This document shows positions 15,315 through 24,739 of a stretch of 41,266 bases of DNA, piece after piece. Both the position numbers and the translations under genes were made by a program. Origin of the DNA: an uncultured Clostridia bacterium. Its GTDB lineage: Bacteria > Bacillota > Clostridia > TANB77 > CAG-508. A model generated the notes under the pieces. It saw nothing but the letters and a program-made list of their open reading frames with translations. It ran no database searches and was not told the DNA's origin. Positions within the stretch are counted from its first letter, which is position 1. Every line of letters begins with the position of its first letter. The stretch lies in contig CANDKR010000012.1 of the NCBI GenBank assembly GCA_947385375.1, positions 1 through 41,266 of the forward strand, given 5' to 3'.

Positions 15315-16334
15315 ATGAAAGAAAAAATCGAAGAGATTAAGAAATCAGCAAAAGAAAAAATTGCAGCAATTACAAGTTTACAAGAATTACAAGATTTAAA
15401 AGTAAAATATCTTGGTAAAAAAGGTGAACTTACTTCTATCTTAAAAGGTTTAGGAGGCTTAGCAGCAGAAGATAGACCAAAGGTGGGAAGTATGGTAAAT
15501 CAAGTTAGAGATGAACTTGAGAAGTCTATTGAAAGCGCTGAAAAGGCAATGAAAGCAAAGGCATTAGAACAAAGACTAGAAAAAGAAAAAATAGATGTTA
15601 CAATGCCAAGCAAAGTAACTCAAGTAGGTTCAGTTCATCCTATAACACAGGTAATTGAAGAAGTAAAAGAAATTTTCTTAGGTATGGGATATTCAGTAGC
15701 AGATGGTCCAGAAGTTGAAAGAACATATTATGTATTTGACCAATTAAATACACCAATAGACCACCCAGCAAGGGATTTACAAGATACATTCTATGTAACA
15801 GAAGATGTTATTTTAAGAACACAAACTTCTTCTGTACAAATTAGAGCAATGGAAAATCAAAAACCACCAATAAAAATGATTTGTCCTGGTGCAGTTTATC
15901 GTTCAGATACAGTTGATGCAACACATTCACCATTATTCCATCAAATAGAAGGATTGGTTGTTGATAAAAATATAACAATGACAGACTTAAAAGGAACTCT
16001 TGAAATGTTTGCTAAAAATTGCTTAGGACCAAATACTAAGATAAGATTTAGACCACATCATTTCCCATATACAGAGCCATCAGCAGAAGCTGACGTATCT
16101 TGCTTTGTATGTGGCGGAAAAGGTTGCAGAGTTTGCAAGAACGAAGGTTGGATAGAACTTCTAGGTTGCGGTATGGTACATCCTAAAGTATTAGAAAATT
16201 GTGGAATTGATCCAAATGTTTATTCAGGATTTGCTTTTGGTTTCGGTGTTGAAAGAATTGCAATGGCAAAATTCGGAATAGATGATATGCGTTTATTATT
16301 TGAAAACGATGTACGTTTCTTAAAACAATTCTAA
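15315..16334 (+). CDS. pheS: Phenylalanine-tRNA ligase alpha subunit
   Basis: The 339-residue catalytic subunit of the alpha2-beta2 PheRS that charges tRNA-Phe. An N-terminal coiled coil (about 1-85) precedes the class II core. Motif 2 is seen in the [19 protein letters not shown] region, and motif 3 in GFGVERIAM near the C-terminus. A CxxC pair (CGGKGCRVC) lies between them, as in many bacterial PheS. The start is the ATG at 15315 behind AAAGGAGAG. Earlier in-frame codons run through the attenuator. Expression is controlled by the T-box, and pheT follows after a structured insert. Confidence 0.97.
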   Translation: MKEKIEEIKKSAKEKIAAITSLQELQDLKVKYLGKKGELTSILKGLGGLAAEDRPKVGSMVNQVRDELEKSIESAEKAMKAKALEQRLEKEKIDVTMPSKVTQVGSVHPITQVIEEVKEIFLGMGYSVADGPEVERTYYVFDQLNTPIDHPARDLQDTFYVTEDVILRTQTSSVQIRAMENQKPPIKMICPGAVYRSDTVDATHSPLFHQIEGLVVDKNITMTDLKGTLEMFAKNCLGPNTKIRFRPHHFPYTEPSAEADVSCFVCGGKGCRVCKNEGWIELLGCGMVHPKVLENCGIDPNVYSGFAFGFGVERIAMAKFGIDDMRLLFENDVRFLKQF

Positions 16335-16368
16335 AATTTTAAAATTTAATAATAAAATAAGAGCAATT

Positions 16369-16480
16369 ACAAGAATTGTTATTTTGCAAGGCAGCAGGTT
16401 ATCAAAAGGCAAGGGCGCATACGATGGTGTATGTAACCGCGTTTTGATAACCGATAACGTAGCAAAATGTTAATTCTTGT
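16369..16480 (+). ncRNA. Structured repeat element, copy 1 (between pheS and pheT)
   Basis: Outer arms 16369-16387 and 16462-16480 pair in 16 of 19 positions. An inner stem pairs GGTTATCAAAA (16397) perfectly with TTTTGATAACC (16442). A central hairpin contains CATAC-GATG-GTATG. The unpaired core GCAAGGCAGCAGG, GGGCGCATACGA, TGTATGTAACCGCG and CCGATAACG is shared with copy 2 at 34762-34882, whereas both stems differ in sequence but still pair. This looks like a conserved RNA fold or a mobile palindromic repeat. I cannot match it to a known family. Confidence 0.6.
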
Positions 16481-16501
16481 ATTTGCAAAAAGGAGAGAGA
16501 T

Positions 16502-18907
16502 ATGAAAACAAGTATAGAATGGCTAAAAGAATATAGTGATATAGATGTAGACGCAAAAGAACTTGGAGATATTCTTACAATGACAGGTTCAAAGGTTGAA
16601 ACAATCGAATCACGTGGAAAAGATATAAAAAATGTTGTAATTGGAAAGGTTTTAAGTGTTGTAAAACACCCAGATTCTGACCATTTAGTTATTTGTCAAG
16701 TTGATATAAAGGATGAAAAAGTGCAGATAGTAACAGGTGCGCCAAATGTTAAAGCAAATGACATAGTAGCTGTTGCAAAAGACGGTTCAGAATTGCCAAA
16801 CAATGTAAAAATTAAAAAAGGTGTATTAAGAGGAGAAGAGTCTTGCGGAATGATGTGTTCTTGTGGAGAACTTAATATTTCACTTCACAGATTTCCAAAC
16901 CAAATTGAAGAAGGTTTAATGATATTACCTAAAGAATATGAGAAATATTTAGGAGAAGATGTTGTTAAAGTTTTAGAATTAGAAGAAGATATTATTGATT
17001 TTGAGATTACTTCAAATAGACCAGATTGCCTATCAATTGAAGGACTAGGAAGAGAAACTGCCATTTCTTTAGGAAAAGAGTTTAAAAATCCTAGAAAAAA
17101 TTTAGAGGAAATGAAAGTTCCTACTAAAGATAGTATTGAAGGACTAAAAGTTGATATTACTGCACCAGATTTATGTTATAGATATTTAGCTAGAATGATA
17201 AAAAATGTAAAAATTGGACCATCACCAGCTTGGATGACAAGACGTTTAGAGGCTTGTGGTGTAAGAAGTATTAACAATATAGTTGATATAACTAACTATG
17301 TTATGCTTGAACTTGGTGAGCCAATGCACGCATTTGATATTAACTCAATTGCAGGAAAACATATTACTGTAAGAAGAGCTGGAAAAGATGAGAAAATTAT
17401 TACCTTAGACGATACTGAAAGACAGTTAGATGATAGTATGCTTGTAATTGCAGATGACGAAAAAGCTATTGCAATTGCTGGTGTTATGGGTGGACAAAAT
17501 TCAGAAATCGAAGATACAACAACAACTGTTGCATTTGAGGCTGCTGTATTTAATGGTGGAAATGTTAGAAAAACAGCTAAAAAAGTCGGACTAAGAACAG
17601 AAGCTTCTAGTAGATTTGAAAAAGGTTTATCACAAATAAATGCTGAAAGAGCAGTAAATAGAGCTGTTGAACTTGCAGTTATGATTGGTGCAGGAGAAGA
17701 AGTTGAAGGTAAAATTGATGTATACCCAACTAAACAAGAAATAGGAAAAGTTGAATTTAATCCAGATAAAATAAATGGATTACTTGGTACAAATATTTCA
17801 AGAGAAGATATGGTTAAAACTTTAGAAAGCCTAGATATGAAAGTTGAAGGCGATTATGTTATACCACCATATTTTAGATGTGATATAGAACGTAGCGCAG
17901 ATTTAGCAGAAGAAGTTGTTAGATTTTATGGTTATGATAAAGTTGAAACTACTTTAATTGATGCTGAAACAACACTTGGTATTCGTACAAAATCACAAAA
18001 AATTACAGATAAAATAAGAAATGCTTTAGTAAATAGAGGACTATCTGAAATTTGTACATATGCTTTTATTAATGAAAAAGACTTAGACAAAATAAATGCA
18101 ACAGAAGATAGTGATTTAAGAACTGAGCTTATAAAAGTAAGAAACCCACTTAGTGAAGATTATTCAGTAATGAGAACAACTACACTTCCAAGTATGTTAC
18201 AAATTTTAAGTATTAATAATAGTAAGAAAAATAAGAGTGTAGCATTATTTGATATATCAAGAGTTTATAAAGATAAAGGTCAAATAGCAGAAGGACAAAA
18301 TCCAGATGAAGAATTTATTGTAACAATAGGTCTTTATGGAAAAGAATTTGATTTTTATGCACTAAAAGGATTAGTTGAAACAGTAATGCAAGAAGCTTCT
18401 GTTTTAAGATATGAAGTTTCTAGTGAGAAATTTAATTATAGTTATCATCCAGGAAAAACTGCAAAAATGACAGTTGGAAAAGATGTTATCGCTGTATTTG
18501 GTGAGATACACCCAGAAGTTTGTGAAAACTATGATTTACCAGAAAACGTATATGTTGCAGAAATCGCGCTTGATAAACTTGTAAAATATGCAAAAATAGA
18601 AAGAAAATATACAGAAGTTCCAAAATATCCAGCAGTTGAAAGAGATATAGCAATGGTTATTGACGAAAAAGTTGAAGTAGGAGAAATCGAAAAAGCTATA
18701 CAAAGAAAAGCTAAAAAGATATTAGAAGAAGCAGTATTATTTGATGTTTATAGACATGATAAACTTGGCTTAAAGAAGAAGAGCGTTGCTTATGCTTTAA
18801 GATTTAGAAGCAAAGACAGAACTTTGACTGATGAAGAAATTAATAAAACTATGGACGAAATTATAAAAGAGTTGGAGACAAATTTAGGAGCAGAACTAAG
18901 AAAATAA
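16502..18907 (+). CDS. pheT: Phenylalanine-tRNA ligase beta subunit
   Basis: This 801-residue beta subunit of PheRS has the usual length of the long bacterial form. Domains in order are an N-terminal EMAP-like tRNA-binding domain (about 40-150), B3/B4 with the editing site (about 210-380, including the GVMGG and EAAxF motifs), B5 (about 400-470), a catalytic-like core (about 480-690) and a C-terminal ferredoxin-fold anticodon-binding domain (about 705-800). The start has an AAGGAGAGAG ribosome site. It shares the pheS T-box transcript across the structured repeat and is followed by a terminator. Confidence 0.97.
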   Translation: MKTSIEWLKEYSDIDVDAKELGDILTMTGSKVETIESRGKDIKNVVIGKVLSVVKHPDSDHLVICQVDIKDEKVQIVTGAPNVKANDIVAVAKDGSELPNNVKIKKGVLRGEESCGMMCSCGELNISLHRFPNQIEEGLMILPKEYEKYLGEDVVKVLELEEDIIDFEITSNRPDCLSIEGLGRETAISLGKEFKNPRKNLEEMKVPTKDSIEGLKVDITAPDLCYRYLARMIKNVKIGPSPAWMTRRLEACGVRSINNIVDITNYVMLELGEPMHAFDINSIAGKHITVRRAGKDEKIITLDDTERQLDDSMLVIADDEKAIAIAGVMGGQNSEIEDTTTTVAFEAAVFNGGNVRKTAKKVGLRTEASSRFEKGLSQINAERAVNRAVELAVMIGAGEEVEGKIDVYPTKQEIGKVEFNPDKINGLLGTNISREDMVKTLESLDMKVEGDYVIPPYFRCDIERSADLAEEVVRFYGYDKVETTLIDAETTLGIRTKSQKITDKIRNALVNRGLSEICTYAFINEKDLDKINATEDSDLRTELIKVRNPLSEDYSVMRTTTLPSMLQILSINNSKKNKSVALFDISRVYKDKGQIAEGQNPDEEFIVTIGLYGKEFDFYALKGLVETVMQEASVLRYEVSSEKFNYSYHPGKTAKMTVGKDVIAVFGEIHPEVCENYDLPENVYVAEIALDKLVKYAKIERKYTEVPKYPAVERDIAMVIDEKVEVGEIEKAIQRKAKKILEEAVLFDVYRHDKLGLKKKSVAYALRFRSKDRTLTDEEINKTMDEIIKELETNLGAELRK

Positions 18908-18910
18908 GTT

Positions 18911-18942
18911 AAAAGCTACGCAAGAAAAATGCGTAGCTTTTT
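18911..18942 (+). terminator. Rho-independent terminator of pheST
   Basis: AAAAGCTACGCA and TGCGTAGCTTTT form a stem around a 7-nt loop with a T run. Confidence 0.85.
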
Positions 18943-18980
18943 GTATATTAAAAAAATTTTTTGAAAAATTTGTAAAAAAG

Positions 18981-19008
18981 TGAAACTTTTTTATGATTTA
19001 TAGACTCT
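18981..19008 (+). promoter_or_regulatory. Possible ECF-type autoregulated promoter
   Basis: TGAAAC, followed 16 bp later by GACTCT, resembles the AAC-type -35 box of ECF sigma promoters and sits 40 bp before an ECF sigma gene. The -10 match is weak, so this is a suggestion only. Confidence 0.3.
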
Positions 19009-19047
19009 TATAAGTGTACGGTATATACCTAAAGTTTTGGAGGAAAA

Positions 19048-19569
19048 ATGGAAGAGTTAATTTTAAAAGCCCAGAAGGGAGACGAGGATGCCTTCACAAG
19101 TATAATCTATGAGATAAGGCAAGATTTATATAAAATTGCTAGATGTAGATTATATTGTGAGGACGATATTGAAGATGCAATTCAAGAAACAATGATTGTT
19201 GCTTATAAAGATATAAAAAAGCTTAAAAAATTAGAAGCTTATAAAAAGTGGCTAATAAAAATTTTGGTAAATAAATGCAATCGCATATATAAGAAAAATA
19301 AAAATCGTAATGTTTCTTTTGATAATATAAATCCGGAAAATGCCTGTATAGAAGGCGAGAGATATGCAGAACTTGAAGAAATGGATTTTTACAGTATCTT
19401 AAGTGGTTTGACTTATGATGAAAGAATGGCAATAACCTTGTTTTATTTAGAAGAATATTCGTTAAAAGAAATTTCTAAACTTTTAAAAACAAACGAGAAT
19501 ACAGTAAAGACAAAACTTAAAAGAGGAAAAAACAAAATTAGACAAAAATATATTGAAGGAGGTTTTTAG
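19048..19569 (+). CDS. ECF-family RNA polymerase sigma factor
   Basis: A 173-residue sigma-70 family factor with only regions 2 and 4, as in ECF sigma factors. Region 2 (about 10-80) includes DIEDAIQETMIVAY, the polymerase-binding segment. Region 4 (about 110-168) includes a helix-turn-helix with YSLKEISKLLKTNENTVKTKLKR. The next gene, a DUF4179 membrane protein, starts 2 bp after the stop and has its ribosome site inside the sigma gene's last codons. This tight coupling is typical of sigma/anti-sigma pairs. It probably answers an envelope signal. Confidence 0.93.
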   Translation: MEELILKAQKGDEDAFTSIIYEIRQDLYKIARCRLYCEDDIEDAIQETMIVAYKDIKKLKKLEAYKKWLIKILVNKCNRIYKKNKNRNVSFDNINPENACIEGERYAELEEMDFYSILSGLTYDERMAITLFYLEEYSLKEISKLLKTNENTVKTKLKRGKNKIRQKYIEGGF

Positions 19570-19571
19570 GT

Positions 19572-21038
19572 ATGGACAAAGAAGAGCAAATTATAATGGA
19601 TCTTTCAAAAGATATAAAGATTCCATATTCGTATGACATTGCTATTAGAACAGCTTTAAAGAAGAAAAGAAAACCTAATATTATTTTATTAATAAGAAAC
19701 GTAATTATATGGCTTGTATCAGTTTTAAGCATATTATGTGGTTCATTTGGAGTGTATGCAGCAACTGGTGGCGAAATAAATGGAATACCAGCTTTTGAAT
19801 GGCTAGGAATAAATTTTTCTAGTAGCTATGTAGATTATAAACAAGAATTAAAAGAAACTACTACTACATATAATAAAACATCTGTTGAACTTGTTGGAAC
19901 ACTTGCTTCTGATTATGTTACAGTATTAGAATTTGATGTAAAACTTAGCGAAGAAGATAAAGAGTATTTAAGACTTGGAAAAGAAGTATATACAGAGCAA
20001 GATGGAATAGATTTAGAAGAAAGATTGAAACAAATACAAGAAGATTATCAAAGAAGTATAGAGAATGTAGATGAAATGCATAGTAATACAGAAGATAAAG
20101 ATGTAGCGCAACAGATGAAAGATGACCGTAAAGATCAATACGGACTACAAAAAAAGTACGCAGAGGAAAGCGTAGAAGATTTTAAGAAATATATAAATAC
20201 ATTACAGCTAGGATTTAATAAAAAGCCAATGGGTGAAAAAATGGATCTTTTAATGGATTTCCCAACATCTAAAGATAATATAATATTAGATGGAGAAGAA
20301 ATTTGGTGTAGAAATTACGAAAATGTAGTAAAAATAGCTGATAATGAATACAAAGTTTATCACGTAATATTACTTACAGATGACGATTTGAAGGGCAAAA
20401 CAAATTATAACATTACTTTAAAGAACAATATTATTGCAAATAATGCTCAATTGAAAAATGGAGAAAGTGAAAAGTTTGAAGGTGCTAGTTTAGCTAATAC
20501 TCCAAATAATGCAAGAAGAATAGACATAGAAGGAGAATTTTCGGTAGATGTTTCAAAAGATAAAATTTTAGCAGATTCAAATATTATTAAATTAACAGAT
20601 AAAAAGGCAAGCTATAAAAACGTTACACAAGAAATAGAAGAAATAAGTATAAATCCAATACAAACAATAATAAGGACTAAAACTAGAATAACAGGTGTAG
20701 CATCAAATAAAAGATATGATTATGAGGACGAGATGCAAAATCCATTGTGGGTAGAATTTAAGATAACAGATGGAAATGGAAAAGAACTTAAATCTGAAAG
20801 TTTTGAAACTAAGAAGATACTTACTAAAGAAGACGGAACTGTTGAAGAATGGTATCCAGGAGATATTGATGGAATGTCAAGATATACTAATGGTACTTTT
20901 GAACTTACTGAATATATTATAGTGGAAAATAATAACACAAATAAAATGAAAATTACAACATCATTCCCAGCACCGTCAAAAGAGGGAAATGGAGAGCAAT
21001 ATCATACCTTAGCACCTATAGAAATAGATTTGACATAA
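19572..21038 (+). CDS. DUF4179 membrane protein, probable anti-sigma factor
   Basis: A 488-residue protein with a short cytoplasmic N-terminus (about 1-40), one membrane segment (about 43-64, ending GVYAAT) and a long external part. The external start, with its GIPAFEWLGINFSSSY segment, matches the DUF4179 domain found in many clostridial anti-sigma factors. The C-terminal region is beta-rich and resembles DUF5643. The cytoplasmic tail would bind the sigma factor encoded just upstream and release it on an envelope signal (inference from gene order and topology). Confidence 0.82.
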   Translation: MDKEEQIIMDLSKDIKIPYSYDIAIRTALKKKRKPNIILLIRNVIIWLVSVLSILCGSFGVYAATGGEINGIPAFEWLGINFSSSYVDYKQELKETTTTYNKTSVELVGTLASDYVTVLEFDVKLSEEDKEYLRLGKEVYTEQDGIDLEERLKQIQEDYQRSIENVDEMHSNTEDKDVAQQMKDDRKDQYGLQKKYAEESVEDFKKYINTLQLGFNKKPMGEKMDLLMDFPTSKDNIILDGEEIWCRNYENVVKIADNEYKVYHVILLTDDDLKGKTNYNITLKNNIIANNAQLKNGESEKFEGASLANTPNNARRIDIEGEFSVDVSKDKILADSNIIKLTDKKASYKNVTQEIEEISINPIQTIIRTKTRITGVASNKRYDYEDEMQNPLWVEFKITDGNGKELKSESFETKKILTKEDGTVEEWYPGDIDGMSRYTNGTFELTEYIIVENNNTNKMKITTSFPAPSKEGNGEQYHTLAPIEIDLT

Positions 21039-21057
21039 ATTTTAGTTGTGATATAAT
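21030..21057 (+). promoter_or_regulatory. Sigma-A promoter of the GH25 lysozyme gene
   Basis: TTGACA (21030-21035) and TATAAT (21052-21057) with a 16-bp spacer. TGA before the -10 gives an extended element. The -35 box lies in the last codons of the preceding gene. Confidence 0.7.
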
Positions 21058-21092
21058 TATATGTGTAAATTAAATTAAGAGGTGAAAAAGAT

Positions 21093-22910
21093 ATGCGCAA
21101 AATAATAGACCAAATTGAATTAATGAGCCCTAGAGGCAAGATAACTTTATTAATCATATTTGTAGTTATGATATCAGTTATTTTTGCTTGTACTTATAGT
21201 GCTTTAGCAAAAGAAGGAGAGCCAGAGGAAGTAGAAGCACCTAAAAATGAAGTTAAAACAAATGTGGTAGCAGTAGATCCATCAAGCATAGAATTTGTTA
21301 ATGAAATAGATGAAGATACAAATACAGTAAATGAAGTTGAAGAAGAAAATACTGTAAAAGAGGAAAATGTTGTTGTAAAAGAAGTTACACATAAGGGTAA
21401 AACAGTTAAAGTTCCTAAGGCAGAAGTTGCATCAGCAAACTCAAAAGAAGATTCACAAGTTAAGAAAACAGGTGGTGAATCTACTTCAGCAGAAGAAGCT
21501 GTTAACAAATTTGAAAATGATGGACAATCAGTTGGTATAGATGTTTCAGCACATCAAGGTAGAATTGATTGGGCTCAAGTTAAAGCAAGTGGTATCGAAT
21601 TTGCTATGATACGCTGTGGCTTTAGAGGATATACAGAAGGAAAAATTTATGAAGACGCATATTTTAAATCAAATATAAATGGCGCTGTAAATAATGGAAT
21701 AATGGTTGGAATTTATTTCTATTCAGTAGCTATGAACGAAGAAGAAGCACTTCAAGAAGCAGCTTGGGTAGTAGAAAGAATAAAATCATATAGAATTACA
21801 TACCCAGTTGTTTATGATTTTGAAGATTTTAATAGAGGAAGAACAGCAGGAATTTCTGGGGCACAAGCAACAGCAAATGCTAATACTTTCTTAAATTATA
21901 TTGCTAGTCAAGGTTATACACCTATGATGTATGCAAGTAAAAATGATATAACAAATAGATTTAATAAAGGAAACTTAAACTATAAATTCTGGCTTGCACA
22001 TTATACATCTGAAACTGATTACACAGGAAGTTATCAAATGTGGCAATATACAAGTAAGGGTAGTGTAGCAGGTATAAACGGAAATACAGATATGAATGTT
22101 GCATATTTTAGATATGGAGCAGTAGCAGAGCCTAAACATACACATGATTTTGCAAATGGTACAGAAATTAGAAATAAAACTAAACAGCCAACTTGTACAG
22201 AGGCTGGAGAGAAATATATTAGATGTAAAGATTGTTCAGAAAGTGAAAGACAAGAAATACCAGCTTTAGGACATGGACAATACAAGAAATTAGACGCAGA
22301 ATGCAAGAAACCTACTTGTACAGAAAAGGGAAGAGAAGTTACAAAATGTGAAAGATGTGAGGACAGAAAAGTTACAGAAACACCAGCTTTAGGACACAAT
22401 TTCAAAAATGGAAAAGTAGTTCCAAATGCAGAAGGTAGTAAACCTGCAACTTGTAAAGAAACAGGAATTAAAGTAGTACAATGTGCTAGATGTAGTGCTA
22501 CTGAAAAACAAAGCATACCAAAAACATCTCATGATTTTACAGGAAATTCAAAAATAACAGAAGCAACATGTACACAAAAAGGTGAAAAGATAGTTCAGTG
22601 TAAAAATTGTACAGAAACTAAAAAAGAGGAATTACCTTTAAAAGCACATAGTTTTGGAGATTATGTAATAGTTACAGAAGCAACAGCTGAAGCAGAGGGA
22701 ATAGAGAAGAGGACTTGCTCAGTATGTGGAAAAGAAGAAACAAGAGCTATTCCTAAAAAAGAAGCTCCAGTTACACCACCAGAGCCAACTCCAACTCCAG
22801 ATACTGATCCTGATCCAACGCCAACACCTGAACCACCAGAAGAAGATGACATTATTCCAATGCCAAAACCAAACCCTAATAAACCAGGTAGCGGAGATGT
22901 AGAAACATAA
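21093..22910 (+). CDS. GH25 lysozyme with Cys-rich repeats and a Pro-rich tail
   Basis: A 605-residue surface muramidase that cuts the peptidoglycan glycan chain. An N-terminal membrane segment (about 17-37) is followed by an acidic linker. The GH25 barrel (about 150-345) begins with VGIDVSAHQGRIDW and carries the catalytic DFED after a beta strand. Five repeats of about 40 residues follow (about 350-570), each with TCTxxG, then CxxC and a LGH-like end, which could bind metal or form disulfides. The tail is Pro/Thr/Asp-rich with no sortase motif. It follows the sigma/anti-sigma pair but has its own promoter and is closed by a terminator. Confidence 0.9.
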   Translation: MRKIIDQIELMSPRGKITLLIIFVVMISVIFACTYSALAKEGEPEEVEAPKNEVKTNVVAVDPSSIEFVNEIDEDTNTVNEVEEENTVKEENVVVKEVTHKGKTVKVPKAEVASANSKEDSQVKKTGGESTSAEEAVNKFENDGQSVGIDVSAHQGRIDWAQVKASGIEFAMIRCGFRGYTEGKIYEDAYFKSNINGAVNNGIMVGIYFYSVAMNEEEALQEAAWVVERIKSYRITYPVVYDFEDFNRGRTAGISGAQATANANTFLNYIASQGYTPMMYASKNDITNRFNKGNLNYKFWLAHYTSETDYTGSYQMWQYTSKGSVAGINGNTDMNVAYFRYGAVAEPKHTHDFANGTEIRNKTKQPTCTEAGEKYIRCKDCSESERQEIPALGHGQYKKLDAECKKPTCTEKGREVTKCERCEDRKVTETPALGHNFKNGKVVPNAEGSKPATCKETGIKVVQCARCSATEKQSIPKTSHDFTGNSKITEATCTQKGEKIVQCKNCTETKKEELPLKAHSFGDYVIVTEATAEAEGIEKRTCSVCGKEETRAIPKKEAPVTPPEPTPTPDTDPDPTPTPEPPEEDDIIPMPKPNPNKPGSGDVET

Positions 22911-22916
22911 ATAAAG

Positions 22917-22946
22917 AAAAGCAACGAAATTTATTCGTTGCTTTTT
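22917..22946. terminator. Bidirectional terminator between convergent genes
   Basis: AAAAGCAACGAA and TTCGTTGCTTTT pair, with T runs on both strands. It ends the lysozyme gene and the minus-strand gene at 22963. Confidence 0.8.
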
Positions 22947-22962
22947 AGTTTGAATTTATCTT

Positions 22963-23388
22963 CTAAAGAAATTTCTTTAATCTATCAATGCAATTTTCCT
23001 GCATTGTGATAAATCCATTTAAAATATTCTTAACATCTCCAGAGGCATCAGGGCTTTGGTTTAAAAGCTTTACGCCTTTAATAATACCCATATCATAGCC
23101 TTGAATTAAAATCTCTGAGAGTTTACTGTTGCTGGTGTCATTTATAGTATTCATTTGAATACCTGTCCAGCCCATAATTTTTGTGTTTACAGGAGTATCG
23201 TCAGGAATTTCTCCTTGCTCTTGAAATTTTTTGTTTACATCATTTAGTGTGTTTTGATATTCGTTATATTGAAAGCTTAAATCATCTTTTAAATCTTGAT
23301 CTTGTGTTTTATCTGCTATTTGTTCAAGAGAGGCCATTCCCATAGTTACGCCTTTGTGAATTTCATTTAAAATAGTTAAATCATCCAT
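22963..23388 (-). CDS. Small all-helical protein, possibly ferritin-like fold
   Basis: A 141-residue soluble protein predicted to be all helical, with four long amphipathic segments. The arrangement resembles DUF2383/ferritin-like four-helix proteins, but I see no clear pair of ExxH metal motifs, so the assignment is tentative. The start at 23388 is chosen because AGGAGG lies 7 bp upstream. An upstream in-frame ATG at 23436 has no ribosome site. It is a single-gene unit on the minus strand. Confidence 0.7.
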   Translation of the reverse strand: MDDLTILNEIHKGVTMGMASLEQIADKTQDQDLKDDLSFQYNEYQNTLNDVNKKFQEQGEIPDDTPVNTKIMGWTGIQMNTINDTSNSKLSEILIQGYDMGIIKGVKLLNQSPDASGDVKNILNGFITMQENCIDRLKKFL

Positions 23389-23461
23389 AACGAACCTCCT
23401 AAAATTATTATGTGAAAATATAAAAAAATTATACAAAAAAAATCGAAAATGGGGGAAACAA

Positions 23462-23490
23462 AAAAAGCAGTACTTTAAGTACTGCTTTTA
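23462..23490 (-). terminator. Terminator of the carbohydrate-binding-module gene
   Basis: On the minus strand AAAAGCAGTACTT and AAGTACTGCTTTT form a near-perfect hairpin followed by a T run, 13 bp after the stop codon at 23503. Confidence 0.8.
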
Positions 23491-23502
23491 TATGTATTTA
23501 AT

Positions 23503-24546
23503 TTAATCAAAATAGAAACCTAATTGTTTTGCAAGTTCTTTTGGAGCTTTAACAAATAATTTGTAACAAGCTACTGAAATACGTTTTTTTAGGCTATATA
23601 AAAATCCTAATCTTCTAGAACTTACTTGTAATCCATTTTCTAAAGAAACAAGAGCTGTTTCTTCAGTGATTGTATTTTCTGTATTATCAAATATAGATGC
23701 TTCATCATTAATAGTAGAAGAGATAACTGGTTCTAAAACTTCTTCAACTAAGTTATCCATACTAAATGCTGCTGCATTGTTAAGTTCTTCTTGAATTTCT
23801 GCAATTTCTTCTACATTTTGTATTTCATTAACTGTATTTTCAATGTTTTCAACATTTATAGGTTTTTCAGCATTTTCAAATAATTCATCAAATAACTCTA
23901 TGATTTCAGCATTATCAGAAGGAGTAGAAACGATTTCTTCTACTGGCTCATCAAAGATACTATCATCAGTTTCTTCAAAGAATAATTCATTAAATAAAGC
24001 CTCAATTTCTGGCATAGATTCTTCTGAAATAGAGTTTAATATATCATCAATAGATTCTGTATCATTTGACATAGAGTTTTGAACAGTATTTCCTAAAATA
24101 TCCTCAATGATATCATCAATAGATGTTGAATAATCATTACCAAACTCAATTGCTTGGTTATTTTCAGCAGGAACTTCGTTCATAAATTGTTCTAATTCGT
24201 CAAACCCAAAATCTACATTAGCTTCAGCGTTTTCTTTTATTTCTTCTACAACAGCTGGTAAAATAGGAGAGACATAATTAAAGGAATTGTTATTATCCCA
24301 AGTATTATTTTCATTAGAAAAACAGAAATTAAAAGTATCATAATCTTTAATTTCCATATCAACTTCAAAACCATTTTCAACTTTTTGCATTGGTTTAGTA
24401 GTAGTATTTTCCCAATTTTCTCCAAAACCAGACACTAAATTAATACGCTGAGAACCTTGTTTATAAAGCATTCCAGAGTATGTTATTTTAGCTGTTTTTC
24501 CGTTTGTTAAACTGTTATCAAAATAAATATCCTTAGTAAATTCCAT
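23503..24546 (-). CDS. CBM25/53-like carbohydrate-binding protein with acidic region
   Basis: A 347-residue protein without signal peptide. Residues 1-95 look like a starch-type carbohydrate-binding module (CBM25/53): strands around ITYSGML, the GFGENWEN turn, and the C-terminal FCFSNENNTWDNN segment with aromatic ligand residues. A long acidic, low-complexity region follows (about 100-300), rich in Glu/Asp and Asn with repeated IDDIL and FDELFE units. The C-terminal 40 residues are basic and amphipathic. It may tether an intracellular polysaccharide such as glycogen to another partner (inference). No catalytic domain is present. A good minus-strand promoter lies upstream. Confidence 0.72.
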   Translation of the reverse strand: MEFTKDIYFDNSLTNGKTAKITYSGMLYKQGSQRINLVSGFGENWENTTTKPMQKVENGFEVDMEIKDYDTFNFCFSNENNTWDNNNSFNYVSPILPAVVEEIKENAEANVDFGFDELEQFMNEVPAENNQAIEFGNDYSTSIDDIIEDILGNTVQNSMSNDTESIDDILNSISEESMPEIEALFNELFFEETDDSIFDEPVEEIVSTPSDNAEIIELFDELFENAEKPINVENIENTVNEIQNVEEIAEIQEELNNAAAFSMDNLVEEVLEPVISSTINDEASIFDNTENTITEETALVSLENGLQVSSRRLGFLYSLKKRISVACYKLFVKAPKELAKQLGFYFD

Positions 24547-24577
24547 ATTTCTTAACCCCTATCCTATTACTAATAAT

Positions 24578-24606
24578 ATTATAATAATAATGAAATATAA
24601 ATTCAA
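24578..24606 (-). promoter_or_regulatory. Sigma-A promoter of the carbohydrate-binding-module gene
   Basis: On the minus strand TTGAAT (24601-24606) and TATAAT (24578-24583) have a 17-bp spacer, 32 bp before the ATG. Confidence 0.65.
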
Positions 24607-24739
24607 GCAAAAAAGACAAAAATTTGACATATTTCTGTTACTTTTTCGTTACAATATTACAAAAATATTACAAAGCGAATTGTGTCATATAAATTTGCCC
24701 TACATATACTATATTAAAACCTTTTTGGAGGAAGCTATA

